Shown: positions 1 through 9,858, numbered from the stretch's first letter. The stretch is 55,147 nt of DNA from Bryobacterales bacterium (GCA_027452065.1 DAIDHC010000071.1:1-55147), one strand, 5' to 3'. A program made the numbers and translations. The notes: a model not told the origin generated them from the sequence alone.

Positions 1-1
1 C

Positions 2-1375
2 TGGGCCACGCTCCTGGCCCAGCCTCCTTCCCCACTTCAGTTCTGGTACCGCTCCAGCCCGGTCCCGCTTCAGAGCTGGAGCTTCAGCCACTCGGGCAGC
101 GTGAGCCTCGACGACCCGCCGTCGAACCTTTCCGGCATGGCCTCCCTCAGGCTCGATCCGGACGGACGCCTCGTCTGGCTCGAGTTCGTGCCTCCCCAGC
201 ATGAGGCGGCGCCGCCCTCCGCTCCCGAGCCCGACTGGAAACCCCTCTTCGCTGCCGCCCGCCTCGACCCCTCCCGCTTCCAGCCCGCCGCTCCCGAATG
301 GGCTCCCTCGCTCGCCACCGGCACGCGCGCCGCCTGGACCGGCACGCTCACCGCCCGGCCCGGCATTCCGCTCCGCGTCGAGGCCGCCGCATTCCACGGC
401 AAGCCCGTCTACTTCCAGCTCATCTGGCCCTGGACCAAGCCCGACCGTGTACCCGACCGGCAATCAAGCCCCATCAATGCTGTGCTCGCCGGCCTCCTTG
501 TCGCCCTCATGGCCACCGCCTTGTACATGGCCCGCCAGAACCAGCGCGCCGGCCGCGGCGACCTCAAGGGAGCCATCCGCGTCGGAATGGCCGCTCTGGT
601 TTTCAGCCTTTGCCAATGGGTATGCACGGCCCATCATGTCGGCGGCCTCGGTGAACTCGTCCTCGCCGCCCAGGCCCTCGGCGAGGCTCTCCTCACCGCC
701 GTCGCTCTCTGGGCTCTTTACCTGGCTCTCGAACCCTGGGTCCGCCGCCGCTGGCCCCAAACCATGATCACCTGGTCCCGTTTGCTCGCCGGCCGCTGGC
801 GCGATCCCCTGGTCGGACGCGACCTCCTGTTCAGCGCCCTGTTCGGTATCGCCTACTGCCTTCTCATCGCTGCCTTCGAACACGCCATCCTCCGCGCCGG
901 AGAGTCGCCCGGCGATGACTTCGACCTCTCCAACCTGCTCGGCGCCCGCGCCGTCACCGGCTACTTTCTCGGCCATCTCCTTCTCGGCCTCCGGGTCGGG
1001 CCGATGTTCTTCCTGATGATGTTTCTCTTCCGCGTCCTGCTCAGGAAGCAGTGGCTGGCGGCCTTGGCGTTCGTGGCCTTCTGGACCATCACCAAAATTC
1101 CCGGCAATGACCATCCCTGGCTGACCGCGCCCTTCTTCGCGCTCATCTACACCCTGATCGTCGTCATCCTGCTGCGCTTCGGCCTCTTCGCCCTCGCGCT
1201 CACCTGCGCCTTGATCGACGGCACCAACCAGGCCGTGCTCACCACCGATATCTTTTCCTGGTACGGCCTCAGCTCGCTCGCCGTTCTGCTCCTGGTCGGC
1301 GGCCTCGCCGTCGCTGGGTTCCGCATGGCGCTCGGCGGCCGCAGCCTCATCGACGAGCGCGTGCTCGATGGCTGA
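2..1375 (+). CDS. C-terminal membrane part of a probable Ser/Thr protein kinase (5' end outside window)
   Basis: The reading frame is open to the left edge, so only the C-terminal part is present; the GTG at 101 is probably internal. The first ~150 residues contain an extracytoplasmic-type segment (an LVWLEFVPPQ stretch) that I remember from the region after the kinase domain in acidobacterial serine/threonine kinases. After it come about seven hydrophobic segments typical of a polytopic membrane domain (for example AVLAGLLVALMATALYMA, FALIYTLIVVILLRFGLFAL). The kinase domain itself would lie upstream and cannot be seen, so the kinase call is an inference. The stop overlaps the start of the ADOP permease by 8 bases, so the two are probably co-transcribed and translationally coupled. 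Confidence 0.55.
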   Translation, partial: WATLLAQPPSPLQFWYRSSPVPLQSWSFSHSGSVSLDDPPSNLSGMASLRLDPDGRLVWLEFVPPQHEAAPPSAPEPDWKPLFAAARLDPSRFQPAAPEWAPSLATGTRAAWTGTLTARPGIPLRVEAAAFHGKPVYFQLIWPWTKPDRVPDRQSSPINAVLAGLLVALMATALYMARQNQRAGRGDLKGAIRVGMAALVFSLCQWVCTAHHVGGLGELVLAAQALGEALLTAVALWALYLALEPWVRRRWPQTMITWSRLLAGRWRDPLVGRDLLFSALFGIAYCLLIAAFEHAILRAGESPGDDFDLSNLLGARAVTGYFLGHLLLGLRVGPMFFLMMFLFRVLLRKQWLAALAFVAFWTITKIPGNDHPWLTAPFFALIYTLIVVILLRFGLFALALTCALIDGTNQAVLTTDIFSWYGLSSLAVLLLVGGLAVAGFRMALGGRSLIDERVLDG

Positions 1376-3767
1376 AGCGCCTGGCATGGTGCGCGCGCGA
1401 ATCCATGTTCTCCCTCGATGGCTCGGCGGCTTCCTGGACGACGCCCGCTGGTCCCTCCGCGTCGCACGCCGGAACCCGGCCTTCACCGCGCTGGTCATCG
1501 CCATCCTCGCCGTCGCCATCGGCGCCAACACCGCCGTCTTCAGCGTCGTCCGCGACGTCATTGTTAAGCCCCTTCCCTTCCGCGATCCTTCGCGCCTCCT
1601 CGCCGTCTGGGATACCTACCTGCCGGCCTTCGCCAAGGTCGGTGTCTCCCCCGCCGAATTTCCATCCTGGCAAAACCAGCGGGACCTGTTCGAGCAAACG
1701 GCCTGGTACCGCTACGTTCCTCTTGACGGCAGCCTCTCCACCGGCGCCTCCGCCGCGGTCCCGGCCCACGCCGGCTTTATCTCGGATCGCCTCTTCCCCC
1801 TGCTCGGCGCACAGCCCTTGCTCGGCCGCGCTCTGCGCCCCGACGAGGATCCGCACTCGGCTCTGATCAGCTTCCGTCTCTGGCGCGGTCCCCTCGGCGC
1901 CGACCCCGCCATCGTCGGACGAACCCTCCGCTTCAACGATCAGCCGCTCACCGTCGTTGGCGTCATGCCGCCCGAGACGCAGTTCCCCGCCTGGGCCGAT
2001 CTCTGGCTCCCCCCCGGCCCCGCCATCGGCGATGAGTTGACCAACCCTGTCCGTCACGCTCTCGGCTTTCTCGCCCGCCTGCGCCCCGCGGTCTCGCCCG
2101 CGCAAGCCGCCTCCCGCCTCTCCGCCATCGCCCGCCGCCTGGCGAGCGAACACCCCAAGACGAGCACCGGTTGGGGTATCCGCGCCGCGCTTCTCCAGGA
2201 CGACCTCACCGGCGATATGCGCCCCGCCTTGCTGCTCCTGTCCGGCGCCGCCTCGCTGCTGCTGTTGATCGCCTGCGCCAATGTCGCCAGCCTCCTGCTG
2301 GCGCGCGCCTCCGCCCGCGCCGCCGAAATCGGCATCCGCGCCGCCCTCGGCGCCGGCCTGCCCCGCATCGTCCGCCAACTGGCCACCGAGAGCCTGCTCC
2401 TGGCCCTGTTGGCCGGTGCCCTCGGCTTGCTCCTGGCAAAGCTCGGCCTGCTCTTCCTTCTTCCCGAACACGCCCGCCTCGACGCCCCGGTGCTCCTTTT
2501 CCTCCTCGCCCTCTCCCTCGCCGCCGGTGTCCTTTTCGGCTTGGCTCCCGCGCTCCACATTCTCCGCGCCGATCCCCAAACCCTGGTCAAATCCTCCGCC
2601 GCCCCCGGCGCTGGCCGCTCCACGCGTTCGGCCCTCGTCGTCCTCGAATTCGCCATCGCGCTCATGCTCGTCGTGGCCGGGGCGACCCTGGCCCGCAGTT
2701 ACGCCCAACTGATGCGCGTCAATCCCGGATTTCACGCCCCCGGCGTTCTCACGGTTCGCCTCATGGCCCCGCCCTCGCGCCCGCCCGAGCCCCTGTTCCG
2801 TCGCCTTCGCCAGGAGCTGCTTCCGCTTCCGGGCGTGCGTGCCGTCGCCGCCTCCAATGCCCTCCCTCTCATCGCCGATCGCGCCAACACCTCGCGCTTC
2901 GACGTTCCCGGCAGCCCCCTCATCAACCGCGATGCCCTTCCCGCCGCCCAGATCCGCGCCGCCAGCCCCGGCTATTTCGACGCCCTCGAAATTCCCCTGC
3001 TCCACGGCCGCGTCTTCACCGAAGCCGACCTGAATCAGCCTCTCGTGATCGTCAACCAAACCATGGCCCGGCGCTTCTGGCCCGGCCGCAATCCGGTCGG
3101 CCTCCGCTTCATCACCGGGCCCTGGGGCCCGCACCCCGAATGGGCCACCATCGTCGGGGTCGTCGGCGACGTCAAGGACTTCGGCCTCGACTCCGAGCCC
3201 AGCCTGGACATCTATCATCCCAGCCTCGCCGGACAGTACCTCATCCTCAAAACGTCAGGCGACCCGCTCGCCCTCGCCGGCGGCGTCGAACGCACGTTGC
3301 ATCGCCTCGACCCCGGCATCGCCATTGCGAGCATCCGTTCCATGAGCGGCATCGAGCGCGAGTCGGCACTGCCGCGCCGCTGGACCATGGGCCTGCTCGT
3401 CGCCTTCGCCGTCCTCGGACTCGCCCTGGCGCTGGCCGGCGTCTACGGCGTGATGTCCTGGTCCGTTGCACAGCGCACCCGCGAGGTCGGCATCCGCATG
3501 GCCCTCGGCGCCCGCCGCGGCGAAATCCTCGCCCTCGTTCTCCGCGATGGCGGCAAACTTACCCTCGCCGGATTAGCGCTCGGAATTCCCGCCTCGCTCG
3601 CCCTCCATCCCATCCTCGCCCGTCTGGTCTACGGCGTCGGAGCGGGCGATCCGCTGGTCTATCTTTGCGTCCCGGCGGGCCTCCTCGCCGCGTCCCTCCT
3701 GGCCTGTTTCCTCCCCGCCCGCCGGGCCAGCGGCGTCGATCCTCTCGTCTCGCTCCGGCACGAGTAG
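1368..3767 (+). CDS. ADOP-family ABC-transporter permease (MacB/FtsX-like)
   Basis: A 799-residue protein of the acidobacterial duplicated orphan permease type. The N-terminus has the family hallmark of an amphipathic DARWSLRVARRNPAFTAL stretch followed by a membrane helix (residues ~40-65, ending in GANTAVFSVV). Next come a periplasmic MacB-like domain, three helices around residues 280-400, a second helix plus periplasmic domain (~420-660), and a final FtsX block with the conserved TREVGIRMALGARRGEI motif (~700-720) and two more helices. The first FtsX block carries the matching AAEIGIRAALGAG motif, which shows the internal duplication. ADOP permeases usually lack an adjacent ATPase, and none is seen here. 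The substrate is unknown. The start lies inside the previous gene. Confidence 0.88.
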   Translation: MAEAPGMVRARIHVLPRWLGGFLDDARWSLRVARRNPAFTALVIAILAVAIGANTAVFSVVRDVIVKPLPFRDPSRLLAVWDTYLPAFAKVGVSPAEFPSWQNQRDLFEQTAWYRYVPLDGSLSTGASAAVPAHAGFISDRLFPLLGAQPLLGRALRPDEDPHSALISFRLWRGPLGADPAIVGRTLRFNDQPLTVVGVMPPETQFPAWADLWLPPGPAIGDELTNPVRHALGFLARLRPAVSPAQAASRLSAIARRLASEHPKTSTGWGIRAALLQDDLTGDMRPALLLLSGAASLLLLIACANVASLLLARASARAAEIGIRAALGAGLPRIVRQLATESLLLALLAGALGLLLAKLGLLFLLPEHARLDAPVLLFLLALSLAAGVLFGLAPALHILRADPQTLVKSSAAPGAGRSTRSALVVLEFAIALMLVVAGATLARSYAQLMRVNPGFHAPGVLTVRLMAPPSRPPEPLFRRLRQELLPLPGVRAVAASNALPLIADRANTSRFDVPGSPLINRDALPAAQIRAASPGYFDALEIPLLHGRVFTEADLNQPLVIVNQTMARRFWPGRNPVGLRFITGPWGPHPEWATIVGVVGDVKDFGLDSEPSLDIYHPSLAGQYLILKTSGDPLALAGGVERTLHRLDPGIAIASIRSMSGIERESALPRRWTMGLLVAFAVLGLALALAGVYGVMSWSVAQRTREVGIRMALGARRGEILALVLRDGGKLTLAGLALGIPASLALHPILARLVYGVGAGDPLVYLCVPAGLLAASLLACFLPARRASGVDPLVSLRHE

Positions 3768-3819
3768 CCGCCTCGCGCCGTCACTTACTCCTCAGCCCCG
3801 CATATCCCACGGTGGGTGA

Positions 3820-3841
3820 AATGGCGCAATGGTGCGCCATT
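3820..3841. promoter_or_regulatory. Perfect inverted repeat upstream of the hydrogenase operon
   Basis: AATGGCGCA-N4-TGCGCCATT is a perfect 9-bp inverted repeat in the 188-base gap between the ADOP gene and hoxE, 114 bases before the hoxE ATG. No T-tract follows on either strand, so it does not look like an intrinsic terminator. A dimeric regulator operator is the simplest reading. A smaller repeat (CCCAC/GTGGG) sits just upstream at ~3806-3816. The binding protein is unknown. Confidence 0.45.
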
Positions 3842-3955
3842 CCCGGCAACAGCCCAGCGCAAATTCCCGCCGCTCCCGCCAGCCCTCCCACAAGCCCTCA
3901 AGTCCCGGGTTTGGAAGCAGACGTGCCACGCCGGAGGCCGAGGGTGGAAGAGCCG

Positions 3956-4456
3956 ATGGATGAGATCCCGCAAACCGCCGGCGCCGCGCACGACGAGCGC
4001 GAGCAGATTCTCGACCGCGCGATGGCGCGCCATCACAACTCCGGCGACGCATTGATTGAAATTCTGCACACCGCGCAGCAGTTGTACGGCTACCTGCCCG
4101 CCCCGTTGCTCAAGAAGATCGCCCGCCGCCTGATGCTGCCGCCGAGCCGCGTTCTCGGCGTGGCGACGTTTTATCACCTGTTCCGCCTGGAGCCGCTCCG
4201 GAAGCATTCGGCCGTGGTGTGCCTGGGCACCGCCTGCTACGAGGCCGGCGGCACGGAGTTGCTGGAAGGGTTGCGGCAACACCCCGGGAGCGGCGACTGG
4301 AGCGTGGCTTCGGGCCGATGCGTCGGCTCGTGCGGCCTGGCGCCCATCGTCATCTGCGACGGCCGCGCGATGGCGCGCGTGACGGCCGACAAGCTCGAAG
4401 CGCGCTTGCGGGAGGACCATGACCGGGGAAGTACTGGCACAGACGCGGGACACTGA
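3956..4456 (+). CDS. hoxE: NiFe hydrogenase diaphorase subunit HoxE (NuoE-like, [2Fe-2S])
   Basis: A 166-residue homologue of NuoE/HoxE, an electron-transfer subunit of the NAD-reducing diaphorase part of bidirectional hydrogenases. The N-terminal helical half contains the family signature around residues 60-75 (PPSRVLGVATFYHLF). The C-terminal thioredoxin-like half holds the four cysteines of a [2Fe-2S] cluster: C89 and C94 (CLGTAC) and C122 and C126 (CVGSC). The ATG at 3956 was chosen because it begins the conserved protein; the frame is open much further upstream with arginine-rich, unconvincing sequence. The gene overlaps hoxF by 38 bases and is the first gene of the operon. Confidence 0.9.
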   Translation: MDEIPQTAGAAHDEREQILDRAMARHHNSGDALIEILHTAQQLYGYLPAPLLKKIARRLMLPPSRVLGVATFYHLFRLEPLRKHSAVVCLGTACYEAGGTELLEGLRQHPGSGDWSVASGRCVGSCGLAPIVICDGRAMARVTADKLEARLREDHDRGSTGTDAGH

Positions 4457-6056
4457 GCGCGAACGCCAAGCGGGTCTGCGGGAACGGATCGCCTGCTGTT
4501 CGGTGGCCGGATGCCTGTCGGCCGGCGGCGGCGAGGTCCGCGCGGCGCTCGAAAAAGCGGTGAACGCGCGCGGACTCGACGGCCAGGTCGAAGTGATCGG
4601 CACCGGCTGTCTCGGTCTGTGCTCGCAAGGGCCGCTGGTGTCGAGCGCGGCCACCCGCCAGGTCTACGCCGGCGTGACGCCCGAAGACAGCGCCGCTCTC
4701 CTCGACGGCGGCGCCGGCCGGTTTCAGGGCCGCACGCTCGGGCCCGATCATCCTTTCTACGCCGGACAGCGCCGCCTGATTCTCGAAAACTCCGGCCGCG
4801 TCGATCCCGAGCGCATCCAGGACTACATCGCCCAGGGCGGCTATCGCGCCTTGCTGCGGGCCGCCTCCGCCATGTCGCCCGCCGAGATCGTGGCCGAGGT
4901 GAAACGCAGCGGCCTGCGGGGACGCGGCGGCGCCGGATATCCCGCCGGCCTCAAATGGGAACTGGTCGCCCGCCATCCCGCCTCCGATCGCTACGTCGTC
5001 TGCAACGCCGACGAAGGCGACCCGGGGGCGTTCATGAACCGCAGCGTGCTCGAGGGCGACCCGCATCGCGTGCTCGAAGGCATGGCTATCGCCGGGCGAG
5101 CGGTGGGCGCGCGCCAGGGCTACATTTACGCCCGCGGCGAATCCCCCTTAGCCATCGCGCGCATCCGCACCGCCATCGCCCAGGCCCAGCGCGAAGGCCT
5201 GCTCGGCGGCCGCATCTTCGACAGCGATTTCCAGTTTCAGATCGATCTCCGCATCGGCGCCGGAGCCTACGTCTGCGGCGAGGAAACCGCCCTGCTCGCT
5301 TCCATCGAAGGGCGCCGCGGCCAGCCCGTGCCCCGCCCGCCCTATCCGCCCGAACGCGGCCTGTGGGGATGCCCCACCCTCATCAACAACGTCGAAACCT
5401 TCGCCAACATTCCCGCCATCGTCGAACGCGGCGGTGCGTGGCTCGCCGCCATCGGCGCACCCGCAAGCCCGGGCACGAAAGTGTTTGCCCTCGCCGGCCG
5501 GGTGGCCCGCGCCGGCCTCGTCGAAGTCCCCGTCGGCACCTCCCTGCGCACCATTGTCATGGACATCGGCGGCGGCGTCCCGGCCGGCTGCGAGTTCAAG
5601 GCCGCGCAAACCGGCGGCCCCGCCGGTGGCTGCATTCCCGCCGCTTTTCTCGACCTCCCCATGGATTACGACACCCTCCCCGGCATCGGCTCCATGATGG
5701 GCTCCGGCGGTTTGATTGTCATGGACACTTCCACCTGCATGGTCGATGTGGCGCGTTTCTTCATGGAGTTCTGCATGGATGAGTCGTGCGGCAAATGCGT
5801 TCCCTGCCGTGCCGGAACCGTGCAGATGCACGGCATTCTCCGGCGCCTCACCCGCGGCGAGGCCGCCGCCTCCGACATGTCGATGCTCGAGGAGCTTTCG
5901 CGCCTGCTCAAGGAGACCAGCCTCTGCGGCCTCGGCCTCGCCGCCCCCAACCCCGTGCTCAGCACCCTGCGCCATTTCCGCAACGAATACGAGGCCCACC
6001 TGGCCGGCCGCTGTCCCGCCGGCCGCTGTTCCATCCCCGTCCCGGAGCCTGTATGA
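4419..6056 (+). CDS. hoxF: NAD-reducing hydrogenase diaphorase subunit HoxF (NuoF-like, FMN/NADH binding)
   Basis: A 545-residue flavoprotein that exchanges electrons with NAD(H). The N-terminal thioredoxin-like [2Fe-2S] domain carries C27 and C32 plus C64 and C68 (CLGLC). The NuoF core shows the NADH/FMN motif [13 protein letters not shown] (168-180), the FMN-contacting [12 protein letters not shown], and [17 protein letters not shown]. The C-terminal [4Fe-4S] ligands are in SCGKCVPC (C457, C460, C463), with a fourth at C503. GGAGG lies 4 bases upstream of the ATG, supporting the start inside the 3' end of hoxE. The stop overlaps the hoxU start in an ATGA arrangement, so translation is coupled. 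Confidence 0.95.
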   Translation: MTGEVLAQTRDTERERQAGLRERIACCSVAGCLSAGGGEVRAALEKAVNARGLDGQVEVIGTGCLGLCSQGPLVSSAATRQVYAGVTPEDSAALLDGGAGRFQGRTLGPDHPFYAGQRRLILENSGRVDPERIQDYIAQGGYRALLRAASAMSPAEIVAEVKRSGLRGRGGAGYPAGLKWELVARHPASDRYVVCNADEGDPGAFMNRSVLEGDPHRVLEGMAIAGRAVGARQGYIYARGESPLAIARIRTAIAQAQREGLLGGRIFDSDFQFQIDLRIGAGAYVCGEETALLASIEGRRGQPVPRPPYPPERGLWGCPTLINNVETFANIPAIVERGGAWLAAIGAPASPGTKVFALAGRVARAGLVEVPVGTSLRTIVMDIGGGVPAGCEFKAAQTGGPAGGCIPAAFLDLPMDYDTLPGIGSMMGSGGLIVMDTSTCMVDVARFFMEFCMDESCGKCVPCRAGTVQMHGILRRLTRGEAAASDMSMLEELSRLLKETSLCGLGLAAPNPVLSTLRHFRNEYEAHLAGRCPAGRCSIPVPEPV

Positions 6057-6769
6057 GCGTACGCACTCTCGAAGTCGACGGCCGCACCATCACCGCCCTC
6101 GAAGGCCAAACCGTCTTCTCGGCAGCCTGGGACAGCGGCATCCGCATTCCCCGCCTCTGCCACCTCGGCGGGCTCTCCGAAGCCGGCGCCTGCCGTCTCT
6201 GTCTCGTCGAAATCGAAGGTCAGAAGAAGCTCCAGCCCGCCTGCCTCACCAAGGTCGCGGAAGATATGGTGGTCAATACCGCCACGCCCGCGCTCCTGGC
6301 CCACCGGCGGCTGATCGTCGAGCTGCTCCTGGCCGAGCGCAACCACGTCTGCGCCGTCTGCGTACTGAACGGCGCCTGCGAGCTGCAGGACCTGGCGGCC
6401 CAGTTGGGCGTCGATCACGTCCGCCTCCGCCCGCAATACCCGAGCCTGCCCGTCGATCTCAGCCACGAGCGCTTCGGCCTCGATCATAATCGCTGCATCC
6501 TGTGCACCCGCTGCGTTCGCGTCTGCGACGAAGTGGAAGGCGCGCACACCTGGGACGTGGCCGGACGCGGCCGCAACTCGCGCATCATCTCCGACCTCGG
6601 CGAGCCCTGGGGCGATTCCGGAAGCTGCACCAGTTGCGGCAAGTGCGTCCAGGTGTGTCCCACCGGTGCGTTGTTTTCCAAGGGCCGCACGGTCGCCGAG
6701 ATGCGAAAGGACCGCGGCTTCCTGCGCTACATCATGACAGCCCGCGAAAAGAAACTGTGGATTTCATGA
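6053..6769 (+). CDS. hoxU: NAD-reducing hydrogenase subunit HoxU (NuoG N-terminal-like iron-sulfur protein)
   Basis: A 238-residue iron-sulfur protein that wires the diaphorase (HoxEF) to the hydrogenase module (HoxYH). An N-terminal plant-ferredoxin-like [2Fe-2S] domain has C36, C47, C50 and C64. The NuoG-type His/Cys cluster follows (H98, C100, C103, C109). Two ferredoxin-type [4Fe-4S] motifs complete it: [11 protein letters not shown] (148-158) and, about 35 residues later, [12 protein letters not shown]. All expected ligands are present and the length is normal for HoxU. The start overlaps the hoxF stop (ATGA) and the stop overlaps the hoxY start. Confidence 0.95.
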   Translation: MSVRTLEVDGRTITALEGQTVFSAAWDSGIRIPRLCHLGGLSEAGACRLCLVEIEGQKKLQPACLTKVAEDMVVNTATPALLAHRRLIVELLLAERNHVCAVCVLNGACELQDLAAQLGVDHVRLRPQYPSLPVDLSHERFGLDHNRCILCTRCVRVCDEVEGAHTWDVAGRGRNSRIISDLGEPWGDSGSCTSCGKCVQVCPTGALFSKGRTVAEMRKDRGFLRYIMTAREKKLWIS

Positions 6770-7320
6770 CCCAGACCGCTCCGATGTCCAACAAGCCAAG
6801 ATTCGCTACCGTATGGCTGGGCGGATGCTCCGGCTGCCACATGTCGTTTCTCGATCTCGACGAGCGGCTCTTTGATCTGGCGGCGATCGCCGATATCTGC
6901 TATTCTCCCGTCGCCGACATCAAGGAATTTCCCGCCAACGTCGATCTGACTCTGGTCGAGGGCGCCGTCGCCAACGAGGATCACCTGCGCGAGCTCAAAC
7001 ACATCCGCGCGCAAACCCGCGTTCTGGTCGCTTTCGGCGACTGCGCCGTCACCGGCAACGTCACCGCCCTGCGCAACCTGTTCCCCCTCGAGGATGTGCT
7101 GCAGCGGGCCTATGTCGAGCTGGCATCGAGCGGCCGCTCGCCCTCCGCCGACGGCATCGTGCCCCGCTTGCTCGACCGCGTCCTGCGCGTGCAGGACGTC
7201 GTCGATGTCGACTTCTTCCTGCCCGGCTGCCCGCCTTCGGCCGATTCAATCTTCGATTTTGTCGCCACTGTGTTGCGCGGCGGCCGCCCGGCGCGCGAGG
7301 GAAGGAGATTCGGCGCATGA
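6766..7320 (+). CDS. hoxY: NiFe hydrogenase small subunit HoxY
   Basis: A 184-residue small subunit carrying the proximal [4Fe-4S] cluster next to the NiFe site. The N-terminal motif [14 protein letters not shown] supplies C21 and C24. The other ligands fit GDCAVTGN in mid-protein and LPGCPPSAD near the C-terminus. It lacks the medial/distal cluster domain and the Tat signal of uptake hydrogenases, as expected for cytoplasmic group 3d enzymes. The ATG at 6766 overlaps the hoxU stop; an alternative ATG lies at 6784. The stop overlaps hoxH in an ATGA arrangement. Confidence 0.95.
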   Translation: MTQTAPMSNKPRFATVWLGGCSGCHMSFLDLDERLFDLAAIADICYSPVADIKEFPANVDLTLVEGAVANEDHLRELKHIRAQTRVLVAFGDCAVTGNVTALRNLFPLEDVLQRAYVELASSGRSPSADGIVPRLLDRVLRVQDVVDVDFFLPGCPPSADSIFDFVATVLRGGRPAREGRRFGA

Positions 7321-8756
7321 GCCGCAGAATCGTCGTCGCCCCCGTCACCCGCATCGAAGGCCACGCCAAGATCACCGTCCATCTCGACGCCGGGGGCTCC
7401 GTCGAGTCGGCGCAGTTTCACGTCACCGAATTCCGCGGCTTCGAAAAGCTCTGCGAAGGCCGGCCGTTTCAGGAGATGCCGGGCCTCATGTCGCGCGTCT
7501 GCGGCATCTGCCCGGTCAGCCACATCCTGGCCAGCTCCAAGGCCGGCGACATGCTTCTCGGCGTCGAGATCCCGCCCGCCGCCGTCAAACAGCGCCGCCT
7601 GGCCAACTACGCCCAGATCCTGCAGTCCCACGCCCTCAGCTTTTTCCACCTCTCCTCGCCCGATCTGCTCCTGGGCATGGACGCCGCTCCTGAACAACGG
7701 AACCTGTTCGCGCTCACCGGCGCCGACCGCGAGTTTCTGCGCCGCGGCATCCGTCTCCGCCAGTTCGGCCAGAGGGTGATCGAAATGGTGGGCGGCCGCC
7801 GCATCCATCCGGGCTGGAGCGGCCCGGGCGGTGTCCAGCACTGCTTTCCCGCCGCCGGCCGCGACGAGATTCTCGGCTGGATTCCCGAAGCGCTCGACTC
7901 CGTCTCCCTCGCCCTCGATCGCATGAAGCGCCTGCTCGATTCCTTCCGCCCGGAACTCGATCACATGGGCAATTTCCCCTCCCTGTTTCTGGCCACCGTC
8001 AGCCCGGACGGCGCTCTCGAATACTACGACGGCGCCATCCGCATCGTTGACGCGGCCGGCAACGTCATCGCCGAGGACCTCGACCCCCGCCGCTACTTCA
8101 CCTTTCTCGGCGAGGCGAGCGAACAGGGCACATTTATGAAGTTCCCCTTCTACCGCCCCTTCGGCTATCCCCAGGGCCATTACCGCGTCGGCCCCCTCGC
8201 CCGCCTCAACGTGGCCAAGTCCGCCGGCACCGCCGCCGCCGACCGGGAGCTGCGCGAGTTCAAACAGCGCGGCCAGGGCGCGGTCTGCCAGTCGTTCCAC
8301 TATCACCTGGCCCGGCTCGTCGAAATGCTGCACTGCGTCGAGCGCATCGAGGAGTTGATGGCCGACGGCGAGTTGTTGGGAGACAACATTCAGGCCAGGG
8401 CGGCTCTCAACCGGCGCGAGGGCGTCGGCTCTTGCGAAGCGCCCCGGGGCACTCTCTTTCACCGTTACCAGGTCGACCGCGACGGCCTGATGACCGGCGC
8501 GGACCTCCTGATCGCCACTTCTCAAAACAACCGCGCCATGAACCTGGCAGTCGAGCAGACCGCGCGCCGCTTCATCAAGGCCGGCCCGGACACCGAGCCC
8601 GCCGAAGGCATGTTAAACCGCCTCGAGGCCGCCATCCGCTGCTACGATCCGTGCCTGTCCTGCTCCACCCACGCCCTCGGGCAGATGCCGATTCGCGTCG
8701 AAGTGTTGGATTCGCGCGGGCGTCTGGTGAGCGAGTTCGCGCGTCAATCCGAATGA
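7317..8756 (+). CDS. hoxH: NiFe hydrogenase large (catalytic) subunit HoxH, group 3d type
   Basis: A 479-residue catalytic subunit. The four NiFe ligands are in [10 protein letters not shown] (C62, C65) and DPCLSCSTH (C446, C449). The N-terminal motif with LASSKA after it resembles group 3d NAD-linked enzymes. A 27-residue tail follows H452; in this family such a tail is removed by a dedicated endopeptidase after nickel insertion, which fits the protease gene immediately downstream. The group call is from motif memory, without a phylogeny. Start and stop both overlap their neighbours by 4 bases. Confidence 0.95.
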   Translation: MSRRIVVAPVTRIEGHAKITVHLDAGGSVESAQFHVTEFRGFEKLCEGRPFQEMPGLMSRVCGICPVSHILASSKAGDMLLGVEIPPAAVKQRRLANYAQILQSHALSFFHLSSPDLLLGMDAAPEQRNLFALTGADREFLRRGIRLRQFGQRVIEMVGGRRIHPGWSGPGGVQHCFPAAGRDEILGWIPEALDSVSLALDRMKRLLDSFRPELDHMGNFPSLFLATVSPDGALEYYDGAIRIVDAAGNVIAEDLDPRRYFTFLGEASEQGTFMKFPFYRPFGYPQGHYRVGPLARLNVAKSAGTAAADRELREFKQRGQGAVCQSFHYHLARLVEMLHCVERIEELMADGELLGDNIQARAALNRREGVGSCEAPRGTLFHRYQVDRDGLMTGADLLIATSQNNRAMNLAVEQTARRFIKAGPDTEPAEGMLNRLEAAIRCYDPCLSCSTHALGQMPIRVEVLDSRGRLVSEFARQSE

Positions 8757-9268
8757 ACGCTCTCCTCATCGCCATCGGCAACAGCCTTCGTCACGACGAC
8801 GGCGCGGCCCGGCATGCGGCCATCCTGCTGCGCGCCTCCTGCGATGCCGAAGTCCGCATCAAGACGCAGCTCACTCCGGAAACAGCGGCCGAATTCGCCG
8901 GCCGCGATCATGTCGTCTTTCTCGATGCCGACGCCGCGGCGGCGAAGGTCAGCCTGGAGGCGGTGCGCGACGTCTGCTCTCCCGCCAGCCTCACGCACAC
9001 CCTCGGCCCGCGCGAAGTTGTCGCTCTGGCCCGCGCCCTCTATGGTTTCGCCGGCCGCGCCTGGCTGTGCCGCATCCCCGCGCGGGACTTCTCGCCCACC
9101 CCGGGGCTGAGCCCGCGCGCCCGCTCCGGCGCCGCTGAAGCCGCGCGCCGCCTGCTGCGTCTGTTGGACCAAATTGCAGCCCACAGCCCGAGCGCCCCAC
9201 CCGGGGACGAACTCATCGATTCTCTGAAGGAAGACGCGGGCACACAAGGCCCGCGGAAAACCGTCTGA
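8753..9268 (+). CDS. hoxW: Hydrogenase maturation endopeptidase (HoxW/HycI-like)
   Basis: A 171-residue protein with the family N-terminal motif GNSLRHDDGAARHA (acidic residues that bind nickel in the precursor large subunit). A second acidic motif (VVFLDADAAA, ~55-65) occupies the place of the conserved internal Asp/Glu, and THTLGPREVVALARALYG resembles the third conserved region with its His. It would cleave the HoxH C-terminal tail. It overlaps hoxH by 4 bases and is the last gene of the operon. The last ~25 residues (after AHSPSAPPG) look like a non-conserved extension. No hyp genes for Ni/Fe insertion lie in this window. Confidence 0.85.
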   Translation: MNALLIAIGNSLRHDDGAARHAAILLRASCDAEVRIKTQLTPETAAEFAGRDHVVFLDADAAAAKVSLEAVRDVCSPASLTHTLGPREVVALARALYGFAGRAWLCRIPARDFSPTPGLSPRARSGAAEAARRLLRLLDQIAAHSPSAPPGDELIDSLKEDAGTQGPRKTV

Positions 9269-9316
9269 CCGGCTCCGAACCGGGGTCCTCATGAACCCCG
9301 CCCGCCGCCGCCGAAT

Positions 9317-9676
9317 TTACTTCGAGCCGTTGGCCGCGTCGTCGGCCCGTTTGGCATTCTGGGCCGGGCTCTCGAACAGCAGTTTCGTGTTCGTCCCGCC
9401 CAGGCGGATCTCATTCGGCTGATTCGTATCTTCGTTCACGCTCACCGTGGTCGACAGGAACTTCTGGCCGTTCGCCTCAACCTTCACCGGCGCCTCGACC
9501 GTCGTCTTGCCCTGCTTGAACACCACTTTGTTATCTATAAGCTGCAGCTTGCACTCGCCCTGCTTCAGTTGCGTACCGTTCACGCTGATCGGCTTGAAAA
9601 GCTCGACGCGATAGGTGTTTCCGGCGAAAGCTACCGTCGCGCCGAGGAAAAGTGTAACCAGAAATGCTTTTCTCAT
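9317..9676 (-). CDS. Small exported protein of unknown function
   Basis: A 119-residue protein starting at an ATG (9676) preceded by AAGGA. Residues 1-18 form a classical signal peptide (MRKAFLVTLFLGATVAFA). The mature part is polar and beta-rich (NTYRVELFKPISVNGTQLKQ), with no cysteines and no motif I recognise. A frame extension upstream to 9730 was rejected because the signal peptide and ribosome site define the start. It is probably a periplasmic or secreted small beta protein. Confidence 0.7.
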   Translation of the reverse strand: MRKAFLVTLFLGATVAFAGNTYRVELFKPISVNGTQLKQGECKLQLIDNKVVFKQGKTTVEAPVKVEANGQKFLSTTVSVNEDTNQPNEIRLGGTNTKLLFESPAQNAKRADDAANGSK

Positions 9677-9733
9677 ATTGACCGTCCTTAGGCCATTAGA
9701 TGCTGGCCCACTTCCAGAGTAGCGGCTCATTTA

Positions 9734-9762
9734 AAGTAAGTAAACCCGAAGAATCAATCACT
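9734..9762 (-). promoter_or_regulatory. Candidate sigma-70-type promoter for the small exported protein
   Basis: On the minus strand TTGATT is followed after 17 bases by TTAAAT, about 55-60 bases before the ATG at 9676. The region is clearly AT-rich compared with its surroundings. Read by eye only. Confidence 0.3.
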
Positions 9763-9858
9763 TACGAAAAAACAACCGTTCCGCAACCGTTTCCCCCGCG
9801 CCACCCCAGCCCTCGCCCGGCCGTTTTCTTCCCCCAGAGCGAACCGGAGGCCGCCAGA

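Noticed and set aside
1347-3218. A 623-codon minus-strand frame opposite the ADOP permease, rich in Gly/Glu
   Set aside because: Typical mirror composition of a GC-rich membrane protein gene; no motif and no ribosome site.
2171-3955. Long upstream extension of the hoxE frame through the ADOP gene
   Set aside because: It is arginine/proline-rich shadow of the ADOP coding sequence; conserved HoxE sequence starts at 3956.
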